Below are positions 24,250 through 32,286 of a stretch of DNA of 53,593 nt, piece by piece; the stretch's first letter is position 1, and every line of letters starts with the position of its first letter. Source of the DNA: Candidatus Gallitreponema excrementavium (GTDB taxonomy: Bacteria > Spirochaetota > Spirochaetia > Treponematales > Treponemataceae). The notes under the pieces were generated by a model, which was not told the origin of the DNA, did no database searches, and saw only the letters and a list, made by a program, of their open reading frames with translations. The stretch lies in assembly GCA_017694795.1 (NCBI GenBank), contig JADIMM010000071.1, positions 1 through 53,593 of the forward strand. The letters are read 5' to 3'. A program made the position numbers and the translations under genes.

Positions 24250-26240
24250 ATAGCATCAACCTCCGCCATAATCTGTTTTGTGGAGAACCCGTTAAGATCC
24301 ATTGCCCCTGAAGGACAGGCTACCGTACAGGCACCGCACCCCTGGCAAACTGCCGGATTAACTTCGGCAACATGGCGGATTGCAGTTGTCCTGTTTGGCA
24401 TTCTGAATTCCTTGTCGGCGTATGTAATCGCCCCGTAAGGACAGACCTTTTCGCAGCTTTCACAGCCGTTACACATAAGTTCATTGGAATGGGCAACACA
24501 GGGATTCCCTTTAAGACTGTTCTTAACCAAAAGCCCGATAACCTTGGATGCCGCTGCACCAGCCTGGGCAACGGTCTCCGGAATATCCTTTGGTCCCTGA
24601 CAGGTTCCGGAAAGGAACACTCCGGCGGTAGGGCTTTCCACCGGACGGAGCTTGGGATGGGCTTCTGTAAAGAAATCATTTGTATCCATACTGGCAGTAA
24701 GCATTGTTGCCAAAGGTCTTGCCGACTTATCCGGCTCAATGGCGGCGGCAAGAACTACCATATCAGCCTGGATATGGAGCTGTTTATTGTCTATAAGGTC
24801 AGAAGCCTGGACTTCAAGTTTTCCGTCACTTCTGGGTACAACCTTTCCTACCATACCTTTTATGTAATGGACACCGTACTGCTCCACTGCCCGCCTGTAG
24901 AACTCATCAAAATTCTTTCCGGGGGTACGGACATCAATATAGAATACATAAACCTCGGTGTCAGGATACTTTTCACGGCAGAGCATTGCGTGTTTTGCAG
25001 TATACATACAGCAGATTTTGGAGCAGTATTCCTTTCCGCCTTTGCAGCCCTTGCCGTCTTCACGGCTTCCCACACACTGGACAAAAACCAGGGTATGGGG
25101 ATGTTTCCCGTCGGAAGGTCTCAGAAGGGTTCCGTTTGTAGGACCGGCAGCATTCATAAGCCTTTCAAACTCAAGGGAAGTAACCACATCCTTGCTCTGG
25201 GTATAGGCAAACTCGTCGTATTTTTCTACATTGATGGGATTAAATCCGGTGGCAACTACAATGGCCCCGTATTTTTCTTCCAGGTATGAATCCTGCATTT
25301 TATAATCGATGGCGTTTACTCCGCAAACCTTGGAACAAACACCACATTTCCCGGATTTAAGCATCATGCAGGCATTTGGGTCAATGGTGGCGACCTTTGG
25401 AACTGCCTGGGCAAAGGGGATATAGATTGCAGTGCGGTTATCCATTCCCAGATTGAATTCATTCGGAACTTTTTTCTGTGGACACTTTTCTGTACATAAA
25501 CCACAACCTGTACACTTTGTTTCATCCACAAACCGGGCCTTTCTCCTGATTTTAACAGTAAAGTTCCCTACAAAACCTTTTACCTCGGCGACTTCGCTGT
25601 AGGAAAGTATTCTGATATTTTCATTTTGGGCACAGTCCACCATCTTAGGTGTAAGAATACAGGCTGCACAGTCCAACGTGGGAAAGGTCTTGTCAATCTG
25701 TGTCATCTTTCCTCCGATAGTGGGCTTTGTTTCCACTATATCAACAGGAAATCCGGCATCGGCAATATCCAAGGCAGTCTGTATTCCTGCGATTCCGCCT
25801 CCTATAACCAAGGCTCTCTTTACTACAGGAGACTCCCCTGCCGTAAGGGGTGTATTAAGATGAACTTTTGCAACTGCAGCTTTTCCCAAAGCAATTGCCT
25901 TTTTAGTAGCAACTTCAATATCTTTATGAATCCAGGAACACTGTTCCCTGATATTGGCTATTTCCACCATATAGGAATTCAATCCGGCAGAGGCAGCAGC
26001 CTTACGGAATGTAGCTTCGTGCATACGGGGAGAACAGGAACAGATAACAGCTCCTGTAAGATTCTTTTCTTTAATGGCATCTTTGATGATGTTCTGTCCG
26101 GCTTCGGAGCACATATACTGGTAGTCGGTGGAAAAAACAACCCCAGGTTCGTTTTTAAGTGCTTCCGCAACAGCCTTAACATCAACAGTTGCCGCAATAT
26201 TGGTGCCGCAATGGCATACAAAAACTCCGATTCTTTGCAT
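24240..26240 (-). CDS. hdrA: HdrA, FAD-dependent electron-bifurcating subunit
   Basis: The 666-residue protein resembles HdrA of heterodisulfide reductase. It has an N-terminal domain (IGVFVCHCGTNIA, ICSCSPRMHE), a Rossmann FAD motif ALVIGGGIAGIQTALDIA, then PTLDCAACILTPKMV. Iron-sulfur motifs are CTGCGLCTEKCP, the unusual SGKCGVCSKVCG, and a C-terminal pair CNGCESCEKVCP and CQGCGACTVACP. HdrA FAD is where electrons are split between a low-potential path (ferredoxin) and a high-potential path (HdrBC). The frame is uninterrupted, with no Sec codon. It is central to the operon and implies bifurcation or confurcation, with direction inferred. Confidence 0.93.
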   Translation of the reverse strand: MQRIGVFVCHCGTNIAATVDVKAVAEALKNEPGVVFSTDYQYMCSEAGQNIIKDAIKEKNLTGAVICSCSPRMHEATFRKAAASAGLNSYMVEIANIREQCSWIHKDIEVATKKAIALGKAAVAKVHLNTPLTAGESPVVKRALVIGGGIAGIQTALDIADAGFPVDIVETKPTIGGKMTQIDKTFPTLDCAACILTPKMVDCAQNENIRILSYSEVAEVKGFVGNFTVKIRRKARFVDETKCTGCGLCTEKCPQKKVPNEFNLGMDNRTAIYIPFAQAVPKVATIDPNACMMLKSGKCGVCSKVCGVNAIDYKMQDSYLEEKYGAIVVATGFNPINVEKYDEFAYTQSKDVVTSLEFERLMNAAGPTNGTLLRPSDGKHPHTLVFVQCVGSREDGKGCKGGKEYCSKICCMYTAKHAMLCREKYPDTEVYVFYIDVRTPGKNFDEFYRRAVEQYGVHYIKGMVGKVVPRSDGKLEVQASDLIDNKQLHIQADMVVLAAAIEPDKSARPLATMLTASMDTNDFFTEAHPKLRPVESPTAGVFLSGTCQGPKDIPETVAQAGAAASKVIGLLVKNSLKGNPCVAHSNELMCNGCESCEKVCPYGAITYADKEFRMPNRTTAIRHVAEVNPAVCQGCGACTVACPSGAMDLNGFSTKQIMAEVDAICQ

Positions 26241-26303
26241 TTGACCCTCTAAAATCGAAATAATTAATCTAAGGCCTGAAAACCATCAGGCCAGCCCATA
26301 TAT

Positions 26304-26690
26304 TTATTTTTTATACTTTCTAAGTGCACTTACTATAGCCTGCTGGGGCAAATCTTCATCCCAAATTTCAGGGATTTGCTCCACTTTCATGTGGTTTTCC
26401 CCTTGCTGTCTTACAACTGCAAGGCGGACGGCTTCCACAAGCTTTGCAGGCTCCACATTTCTCGGACAACGGTCCACACAGGCAAAGCATGAAAGGCATC
26501 TGAACAACGAAGCTGACTTCATTAAAGGTTCAAGCAAGCCTTCTTCCACCATGTAAACAAACTGGTGGGGATGGTATTCCATTTCCTCGTAAGAAGGACA
26601 GGTTGCAGAACATTTTCCGCACCTCATACATTTACGGGGATTTACTCCGCTGATACGCTGGATTTCTTCCTTATCGATTCTTACTTCCAT
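26304..26690 (-). CDS. hdrC: HdrC, 4Fe-4S electron-transfer subunit
   Basis: The 128-residue protein has two standard motifs, CMRCGKCSATCP and CLSCFACVDRCP, within the HdrC/GlpC fold. It carries electrons from HdrA to HdrB. The start overlaps the hdrB stop by one base (TAATG). The 63-base gap to hdrA contains only an SD (GAGGG) and no evident hairpin terminator. FrdB downstream has a similar C-terminal half, so HdrC and FrdB may form successive steps or alternative arms of one chain. Confidence 0.9.
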   Translation of the reverse strand: MEVRIDKEEIQRISGVNPRKCMRCGKCSATCPSYEEMEYHPHQFVYMVEEGLLEPLMKSASLFRCLSCFACVDRCPRNVEPAKLVEAVRLAVVRQQGENHMKVEQIPEIWDEDLPQQAIVSALRKYKK

Positions 26691-27472
26691 TATTTAACCC
26701 CCAGTGCTTCTGCAAGAAGTTCAGTAAAATACACAACGGGAATCTTGTGTCCGTCCTTATTTTTTTTAAGGTTATAAAGACAAAGGGGACAGGCTGTTAC
26801 AAGGATTTCAGCCCCATGTTCCTCAGCATCAGAAAGAACCTTTCCGCTCCGCTTATTGGCAGCCTCTTTGTCTTCCATTGTCAAATAACCGCCACAGCAC
26901 TCATTTCTCATGGCATAAACGACAGGTTCACCACCGATGGCTTTGATAAAATCCTCAATTATCGTGGGATTTTCAGGATTATCCATTGCCATAACGGAAC
27001 TGGGCCTCAAAAGGAGGCAACCATAATATGCCCCGATTTTTTTACCGGTAAAAGGTTTAACCACCTTTTCAGAAATTTTCCCAAACCCGATTTTATCCCG
27101 GAGTAATTCCAGAAAATGAATTACATTGGTTTCCCCGTTATAGGGTACAGGAAGTTTCAGGTAGGCATTGGCCCTGGAATTGGTGTGGGAATCATTTTTC
27201 ATTGCCTCATTTGTCTGTTTTATAACATTATGGCAGGCAGAACAAATGGTAACCAAATCCCGTCCTTCATCCCGGGCAGCCACAAGTGCCCTGACAGAAG
27301 ACAGTTTTGTGGCAATTTCGTCTTTTGCAGTGGTATAAACCCCTCCGCAACACTGCCATTCAGGAACTTCTTCCAAGGTTACCCCCAAAGCTTCACAGGA
27401 AGCCCTGGCATAGGTATCCAGGTCTTTCGCCTTAGTCCTCAAGGTACACCCGGGATAATAACTATATGTCAT
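26690..27472 (-). CDS. hdrB: HdrB, CCG-domain subunit
   Basis: This 260-residue protein has two CCG domains. The first has Cys in YPGCTLRT, WQCCGGV and CSACH. The second has Cys in YYGCLL, NECCGGY and CPLC. In methanogen HdrB these bind two non-cubane [4Fe-4S] clusters that reduce the CoM-S-S-CoB disulfide. All ligand positions look intact. A spirochaete does not make CoM/CoB, so the acceptor must differ. The co-encoded fumarate reductase, or an unknown disulfide protein, is the obvious candidate. In methanogen TfrB a CCG domain is fused directly to a FrdB-like domain. Confidence 0.92.
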   Translation of the reverse strand: MTYSYYPGCTLRTKAKDLDTYARASCEALGVTLEEVPEWQCCGGVYTTAKDEIATKLSSVRALVAARDEGRDLVTICSACHNVIKQTNEAMKNDSHTNSRANAYLKLPVPYNGETNVIHFLELLRDKIGFGKISEKVVKPFTGKKIGAYYGCLLLRPSSVMAMDNPENPTIIEDFIKAIGGEPVVYAMRNECCGGYLTMEDKEAANKRSGKVLSDAEEHGAEILVTACPLCLYNLKKNKDGHKIPVVYFTELLAEALGVK

Positions 27473-27510
27473 ATTTCACCCTCTTAAACAAATTAATTTT
27501 TCTACCGGAT

Positions 27511-28887
27511 TTACACCATTTGTTCCGGCTTAAAGACCTCGTCAAATTTTTCCGGAGTTAAAAATCCCAGCTGGACACAGGCCTCTTTTAAGGAAATATT
27601 CTCTTTAAAGGCTTTTTTTGCAGTCTTTGCTGCATTCTCATATCCGATGTAAGGATTAAGTGCCGTAACAAGCATCAGGGAATTATGGAGGTTGTTGTGC
27701 ATTTTTTCCCGGTTTGCCTTAATTCCAACGGCACAATTGTCATTAAAGGAAATCATCGCCTCAGACAAAAGCCTCACGGACTGGATAAAATTATAGGCAC
27801 ACACAGGCATAAACACATTAAGTTCAAAATTACCCTGACTTGCAGCCATTCCCACAGCCACATCATTCCCCATTACCTGTACAGCCACCATGGTAACCGC
27901 TTCACACTGGGTTGGATTAACCTTTCCCGGCATAATAGAAGAACCGGGTTCGTTTTCGGGGATTGTAATCTCACCCAACCCTACCCTGGGTCCTGAGGCA
28001 AGCCACCTTACGTCATTGGCAATTTTCATCATATCTGCTGCCAAGGCTTTTACAGCCCCGTGGGCAAATACGATTTCATCCTTGCTGGTAAGGGCGTGGA
28101 ACTTATTCGGGGCAGTCCTGAAGTTTTTTCCGGTAAGGGCAGAAACAGCTTCCGCCACCTTAACATCAAAGCCCTTAGGGGCATTAAGGCCGGTGCCTAC
28201 AGCAGTACCACCTAAAGCCAGTTCTTTCAAAGGATTAAGGGCAAGAAGCAAAAGCTCCCTGTCCCTTTCCAAAGAGCTTCTCCATCCGCTTATTTCCTGG
28301 GGAAAAGTAATAGGAGTTGCATCCTGAAGATGGGTTCTCCCGCTTTTTACAACACCCTTGTTTTCTTCTTCCAATCTTTTGAAAGTTGCAACCAAGGTAT
28401 CAATGGCAGGAAGCAGCTTGTCCTCTATAATCAAAACAGCAGAAATATGCATGGCTGTAGGAAAAGTATCATTGGAAGACTGGCTCATATTTATATCATC
28501 ATTGGGATGCAAAAGCTTTGAACCGGCTATCTCGTTTCCCCTGTTGGCGATTACTTCGTTGGCATTCATATTTGACTGGGTTCCGCTTCCTGTCTGCCAT
28601 ACAACAAGAGGAAAGTGGTCGTTCAGGCTGCCTGAAATCACCTCATCACAAGCCTGTGAAATTGCAGCAAGCTTTTCACCGGTCATCTTTTCCGGTTTTA
28701 GTGCATTATTGGCTATGGCAGCAGCTTTTTTTAAAAAACCGAAAGCTCTGGTTATTTCCCTCGGCATGGTTTCTATCCCCACACCGATTTTAAAATTCTC
28801 ATGGCTTCGCTCTGTCTGGGCCGCCCAGTATTTATCAGCAGGAACTTTAACTTCTCCCATGGAGTCATGTTCAATGCGATATTCCAT
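27511..28887 (-). CDS. fumC: Fumarate hydratase, class II
   Basis: The 458-residue protein matches the FumC family length. It has SGSGTQSNMNANEVIANRG, SSNDTFPTAMHI, GRTHLQDATPITFPQEI and the signature GSSIMPGKVNPTQCEA. This oxygen-stable enzyme needs no iron-sulfur cluster and interconverts malate and fumarate. Its place between mdh and the reductase genes makes it the middle step of a reductive malate to succinate branch. It lies 23 bases after mdh with an AAGGA SD, so it is co-transcribed. Aspartase and argininosuccinate lyase are less likely given the FumC-type motifs. Confidence 0.96.
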   Translation of the reverse strand: MEYRIEHDSMGEVKVPADKYWAAQTERSHENFKIGVGIETMPREITRAFGFLKKAAAIANNALKPEKMTGEKLAAISQACDEVISGSLNDHFPLVVWQTGSGTQSNMNANEVIANRGNEIAGSKLLHPNDDINMSQSSNDTFPTAMHISAVLIIEDKLLPAIDTLVATFKRLEEENKGVVKSGRTHLQDATPITFPQEISGWRSSLERDRELLLLALNPLKELALGGTAVGTGLNAPKGFDVKVAEAVSALTGKNFRTAPNKFHALTSKDEIVFAHGAVKALAADMMKIANDVRWLASGPRVGLGEITIPENEPGSSIMPGKVNPTQCEAVTMVAVQVMGNDVAVGMAASQGNFELNVFMPVCAYNFIQSVRLLSEAMISFNDNCAVGIKANREKMHNNLHNSLMLVTALNPYIGYENAAKTAKKAFKENISLKEACVQLGFLTPEKFDEVFKPEQMV

Positions 28888-28910
28888 TTTTCCGTCCTTA
28901 TATTTTAATT

Positions 28911-29861
28911 TTAATTAAAATTCAGCTGTGAAATTATGTCTTTAAGGCACTTTGCACTGTGCTGGAGTAAAGCCACCTCTGAATCAGTAAGAGGAGCTGC
29001 AAGTTTTCCCTCCACTCCGTTTGCACCAACAATAGCAAGGGTACTAAGGCAAACATCATCAACACCGTATTCTCCGTGCATCATTGTAGAAACAGTAAGG
29101 GTTGTATCTACCCCGCTTATAAGGCATTTGCAAAGATGGCACACCGAAATTGCAATTGCATAAAAGGTTGCCCCCTTTCTTTCAATAATCCTTCCTCCGG
29201 ATTTTCTTACATACTGTTCAACTTCTTCATGAACAAGGGGGGGAACAATCTTATCTTTATCTGTTATACACTCAGGATACTTGTCCACATGAATATTGGA
29301 AATATTAGCCAGAGACCAAGGAACAAAAGAGCTGTCCCCGTGTTCCCCGAATACATAGGCATGGACATTTTTCTGGTTAATCTGGTAATACTCTGCAATT
29401 CTTGCCCGCAATCTGGCTGTATCCAGGATTGTTCCGGAACCTATAATCTGGTTTTCCTTAAGACCGGCAGTTTTATGGAACTGATAGGTAAGAATGTCAA
29501 TTGGATTGGCAACAATAATATAAAAGGCATTAGGAGCTGCCTTTGTAATCTGGGGAATAATGGACTTTGTAATATTTACATTGGCCTGTGCCAAATCAAG
29601 CCGTGACTGGCCCGGTTTTCTTGCAAGACCAGAGGTCAAAATTACTATATCAGAATCCTTGGCATCCTCATAGGTCCCTGCATAAATAGAACAGGGAGGA
29701 CAGAAAGGGATTCCCTGCCTTATATCCAAGGCTTCACCTAAAGATTTTTCCACATTGATATCAACCATTACAATTTCAGAGGCAATTCCCTGAACAGCCA
29801 TTGTATAAGCAATTGTTGCTCCTACACTTCCGGAGCCGATAATAGTAACCTTGCTTCCCAT
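28911..29861 (-). CDS. mdh: Malate dehydrogenase of the lactate/malate dehydrogenase superfamily
   Basis: The 316-residue NAD enzyme has Rossmann motif TIIGSGSVGATIAYTM, catalytic His in VFGEHGDSS and NPIDILTYQF. Overall it looks LDH-like, but the specificity-loop residue is Arg (GLARKPGQSR) where lactate dehydrogenases have Gln. This predicts oxaloacetate/malate as substrate. The operon partner fumC supports that. ATG 29861 has AAGGA 8 bases upstream, while the ATG three codons earlier abuts the same sequence without spacing. First gene of the operon. It reduces oxaloacetate at the expense of NADH. Confidence 0.85.
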   Translation of the reverse strand: MGSKVTIIGSGSVGATIAYTMAVQGIASEIVMVDINVEKSLGEALDIRQGIPFCPPCSIYAGTYEDAKDSDIVILTSGLARKPGQSRLDLAQANVNITKSIIPQITKAAPNAFYIIVANPIDILTYQFHKTAGLKENQIIGSGTILDTARLRARIAEYYQINQKNVHAYVFGEHGDSSFVPWSLANISNIHVDKYPECITDKDKIVPPLVHEEVEQYVRKSGGRIIERKGATFYAIAISVCHLCKCLISGVDTTLTVSTMMHGEYGVDDVCLSTLAIVGANGVEGKLAAPLTDSEVALLQHSAKCLKDIISQLNFN

Positions 29862-29888
29862 ATTATCCATCCTTAATTTATTAATTTC

Positions 29889-29904
29889 AAACGCTGACGC
29901 GTTT
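29889..29904. promoter_or_regulatory. Inverted repeat in the 5' untranslated region of the mdh operon
   Basis: AAACGC-TGAC-GCGTTT is a perfect 6-bp inverted repeat. It lies about 15 bases downstream of the -10 box of the mdh promoter and 28 bases before the start codon. It could be an operator or a stabilising 5' hairpin. Confidence 0.5.
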
Positions 29905-29918
29905 CAGTTTCTCAGGTA

Positions 29919-29947
29919 ATAATATCAAAGTTTTACAAAATTGTGAA
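29919..29947 (-). promoter_or_regulatory. Promoter of the mdh-fum-hdr-flx-frd operon
   Basis: TTCACA (29942-29947), a 17-base spacer and TATTAT (29919-29924) lie on the minus strand. The -35 sits in a TTGTGAA half-site (read on the plus strand) that resembles half of a Rex site, but no matching second half is present. Confidence 0.6.
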
Positions 29948-30039
29948 TAGATAATATTTATTTTATCGATAAAAAAAGTATTATTTAATTTGTTTTGATT
30001 TTATTCAAAAGAAACGGTGATTAAAACAGGGAAAAACAT

Positions 30040-30045
30040 TATAAT
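30040..30045 (+). promoter_or_regulatory. -10 element six bases upstream of the FAD-oxidoreductase start
   Basis: A consensus TATAAT ends six bases before ATG 30052, which would place the transcription start at about the ATG itself. There is no SD upstream of the ATG. The -35 region (GTGATT) is poor. The gene may be leaderless. Confidence 0.45.
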
Positions 30046-30051
30046 AGAATC

Positions 30052-31659
30052 ATGATTTTTGAAATTTCGGTTTTTTTGACTCCGGAAGAAGAAAAGTCCG
30101 GGGATTCTGTTGATAAAATAATCCTCCGGGAAATCCGGAAAAACCACAAGGATATACAGAAAAAAGACTATTCAGCAACACTGATAAAACGCTCAGTAGA
30201 CGCCAGAAGGAAAAACATAAGGATTTTCCATAAATATCAAATCAGGACGGGAACCGATAAAAATCAGAATAATTATTTTAAACCCTCCTGGCAGAAAACC
30301 GGCGGTAAAGGCCCTGTTGTACATATTGCCGGGGCAGGTCCTGCCGGGCTTTTTTGTGCCCTGGAACTTTTGGAAAAGGGAATAAAACCGGTCATCATAG
30401 AACAGGGGACAGACCCCTCCGAAAGAAAAATCCATATTGCAGGTATTTCAAGAACAGGAACCATCAATCCCAATTCAAATTTCTGTTTCGGCCTGGGGGG
30501 TGCCGGAACCTTTTCCGACGGCAAGCTTTTTACCAGGTCAGGCAAGCGTGGAAACATACAAAAAGTCCTGGAAATCCTTAATTTTCACGGAGCCCAAAAC
30601 AGCATCCTTACTGCATCCCACCCCCATATCGGGACAGACATTTTACCAGGGGTTATAACCGGAATAAAAGAAACAATCCTAAAACACGGAGGGGAATTCC
30701 TCCTAAACACAGAGCTTGAGGATTTTTCAATTTCGGAAAAAAACGGCAGGAAATTCCTGGAAGAAATTACAATAAAAGATTTAAAAACCGGGGAAGAAAA
30801 AACAGTAAAATCCGGGAACCTTGTTCTTGCAACCGGCCATTCCCGGGAATCAATATACACCCTTATGCTGGAAAAAGGAGGAAAAGAAGCCCTGGAGGCC
30901 AAAGGTTTTGCCTGCGGTGCAAGGATTGAACATCCCAGGGAATTGATTGACCGGATCCAGTTCCATAACAACCCGCCCAAAGGATTTTCCGGTGCAGAAT
31001 ACAGGCTTACCACCCAGGTGGAAGGCCGGGGGGTTTACTCATTTTGTATGTGTCCCGGGGGAGTTGTTGTCCCATCTGCCTCTTCAAACGGGGAAATCGT
31101 GGTAAACGGAATGTCCCCCTCTTCAAGGAATTCCCCCTGGTCCAATTCCGCCCTTGTGGTGGAAATAAGACCACAAGATTACCAGGACTCAGGAGAAAAC
31201 CCCTTATCAGGTCTGTTTTTCAGAAAATCCATAGAGAAGCGGGCATTTCAGGAAACACAATGCCAAAAGGCGCCCGCCCAAAGGGTGACAGACTTTTTAA
31301 AAGGAGCATTATCAAAAACACTGCCCAAAAGCTCCTACACCCCGGGGCTTTTTTCCTCTGACCTGAATACCTGGCTTCCGGAAATAATCTCCAGGAGGCT
31401 TAAAACCGCCCTTTACGACTTTGACAGAAAAATGCAGGGATTTATTACAGAAGAAGCCGTTCTTATTGCCCCGGAAACAAGAACCTCCACACCGGTAAGA
31501 ATAATAAGGGACGGGGAAACCCGTGAATCCCTTGTTAGGGGGATTTACCCTGCCGGGGAAGGTTCCGGGTATGCCGGGGGAATCGTTTCCTCTGCATTAG
31601 ACGGAATAAATACCGCCATTGTTCTTGCACAAAAAATCAGGAGCATAACCACCCAATAA
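30052..31659 (+). CDS. NAD(P)/FAD-dependent oxidoreductase of the COG2509 type
   Basis: The 535-residue flavoprotein has an N-terminal about 80-residue alpha/beta domain (LIKRSVDARRKNIRIFHKYQ), then Rossmann motif HIAGAGPAGLFCALELLEKG. FGLGGAGTFSDGKLFTRSGK and a C-terminal GIYPAGEGSGYAGGIVSSALDG follow. These features belong to widespread FAD-dependent dehydrogenases of unknown substrate. The start ATG fits the family N-terminus but lacks an SD. It is divergent from the fumarate operon and is followed after 9 bases by the CYTH gene. I do not assign a reaction. Confidence 0.85.
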   Translation: MIFEISVFLTPEEEKSGDSVDKIILREIRKNHKDIQKKDYSATLIKRSVDARRKNIRIFHKYQIRTGTDKNQNNYFKPSWQKTGGKGPVVHIAGAGPAGLFCALELLEKGIKPVIIEQGTDPSERKIHIAGISRTGTINPNSNFCFGLGGAGTFSDGKLFTRSGKRGNIQKVLEILNFHGAQNSILTASHPHIGTDILPGVITGIKETILKHGGEFLLNTELEDFSISEKNGRKFLEEITIKDLKTGEEKTVKSGNLVLATGHSRESIYTLMLEKGGKEALEAKGFACGARIEHPRELIDRIQFHNNPPKGFSGAEYRLTTQVEGRGVYSFCMCPGGVVVPSASSNGEIVVNGMSPSSRNSPWSNSALVVEIRPQDYQDSGENPLSGLFFRKSIEKRAFQETQCQKAPAQRVTDFLKGALSKTLPKSSYTPGLFSSDLNTWLPEIISRRLKTALYDFDRKMQGFITEEAVLIAPETRTSTPVRIIRDGETRESLVRGIYPAGEGSGYAGGIVSSALDGINTAIVLAQKIRSITTQ

Positions 31660-31668
31660 GGAGAAACA

Positions 31669-32250
31669 ATGTACGAAATAGAACTAAAGGCCCATGTAAG
31701 GGACAAAGAAGCTCTGGAAGAAAAACTTAAAAAAAACGCAATATACAGAGGCTTTAGGGAAAAAAAGGACACATACTGGAAGCTTACTAAAAACGGGGGG
31801 TTCATTTCATGCAGAATACGGGAAGAAAACTCCGAAACCAAGGAGGGGAAAGATTCGGAAATTTTCTTTACATACAAGAGAAAAGAAATACGGGCAACAG
31901 AAAATGGGGCAACCATAGAACTTAATGACGAAAAAGAATGCTCCATAAGCGGAAAGGAAGCCCTGGAAGTATTTCTTCAGGATACAGGATTCAAAATTGA
32001 ACTGTATAAAACAAAGAAGGTTTCCCAATGGGAATACGGAGAAGCACTTTTGGAGCTTTGCCTTGTAGAACCCTTGGGTTATTTTCTCGAAATAGAAATT
32101 CTTTCACCGGTAAACGACCCGGAAACTGTGGAAAATAAAAAGAAGCAGCTCCTCGAAATACTCAAAACCTGCGGAATCCCGGAAACCGAAATAGAAAACA
32201 AGTACTACAGGGAACTTATTCTGGAACAAAACATTTCCCGGGAAAAATAA
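31669..32250 (+). CDS. CYTH-domain protein (class IV adenylate cyclase-like / CyaB)
   Basis: The 193-residue protein opens with the CYTH signature EIELKAHV (ExExK). It continues with DTYWKL, SCRIREEN, FFTYKRKEI and LVEPLGYFLEIEIL, whose alternating charged residues line the tunnel that binds triphosphates and divalent metal. Members include CyaB cyclases, thiamine triphosphatases and polyphosphate enzymes, and sequence alone does not separate these. SD AAGGAG precedes ATG 31669. It forms a two-gene unit with the FAD oxidoreductase and faces the convergent 610-residue protein gene. Confidence 0.85.
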   Translation: MYEIELKAHVRDKEALEEKLKKNAIYRGFREKKDTYWKLTKNGGFISCRIREENSETKEGKDSEIFFTYKRKEIRATENGATIELNDEKECSISGKEALEVFLQDTGFKIELYKTKKVSQWEYGEALLELCLVEPLGYFLEIEILSPVNDPETVENKKKQLLEILKTCGIPETEIENKYYRELILEQNISREK

Positions 32251-32286
32251 CCCCCGGAATTCTCCTTACCGGCAGACCCGTAAGCC

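Noticed and set aside
24372..25289. Long open frame (about 305 codons) antisense to hdrA
   Set aside because: It mirrors the conserved HdrA coding frame, has no recognisable motif and no SD.
24240..27472. Selenocysteine codons in Hdr proteins
   Set aside because: All hdr and flx frames are open with Cys at the expected ligand positions. No in-frame TGA was needed.
28911..29861. Lactate dehydrogenase annotation
   Set aside because: The specificity-loop residue is Arg, and the neighbours are fumarase and fumarate reductase.
29941..29960. Rex operator before the mdh operon
   Set aside because: Only one half-site (TTGTGAA) is present. The second half does not match.
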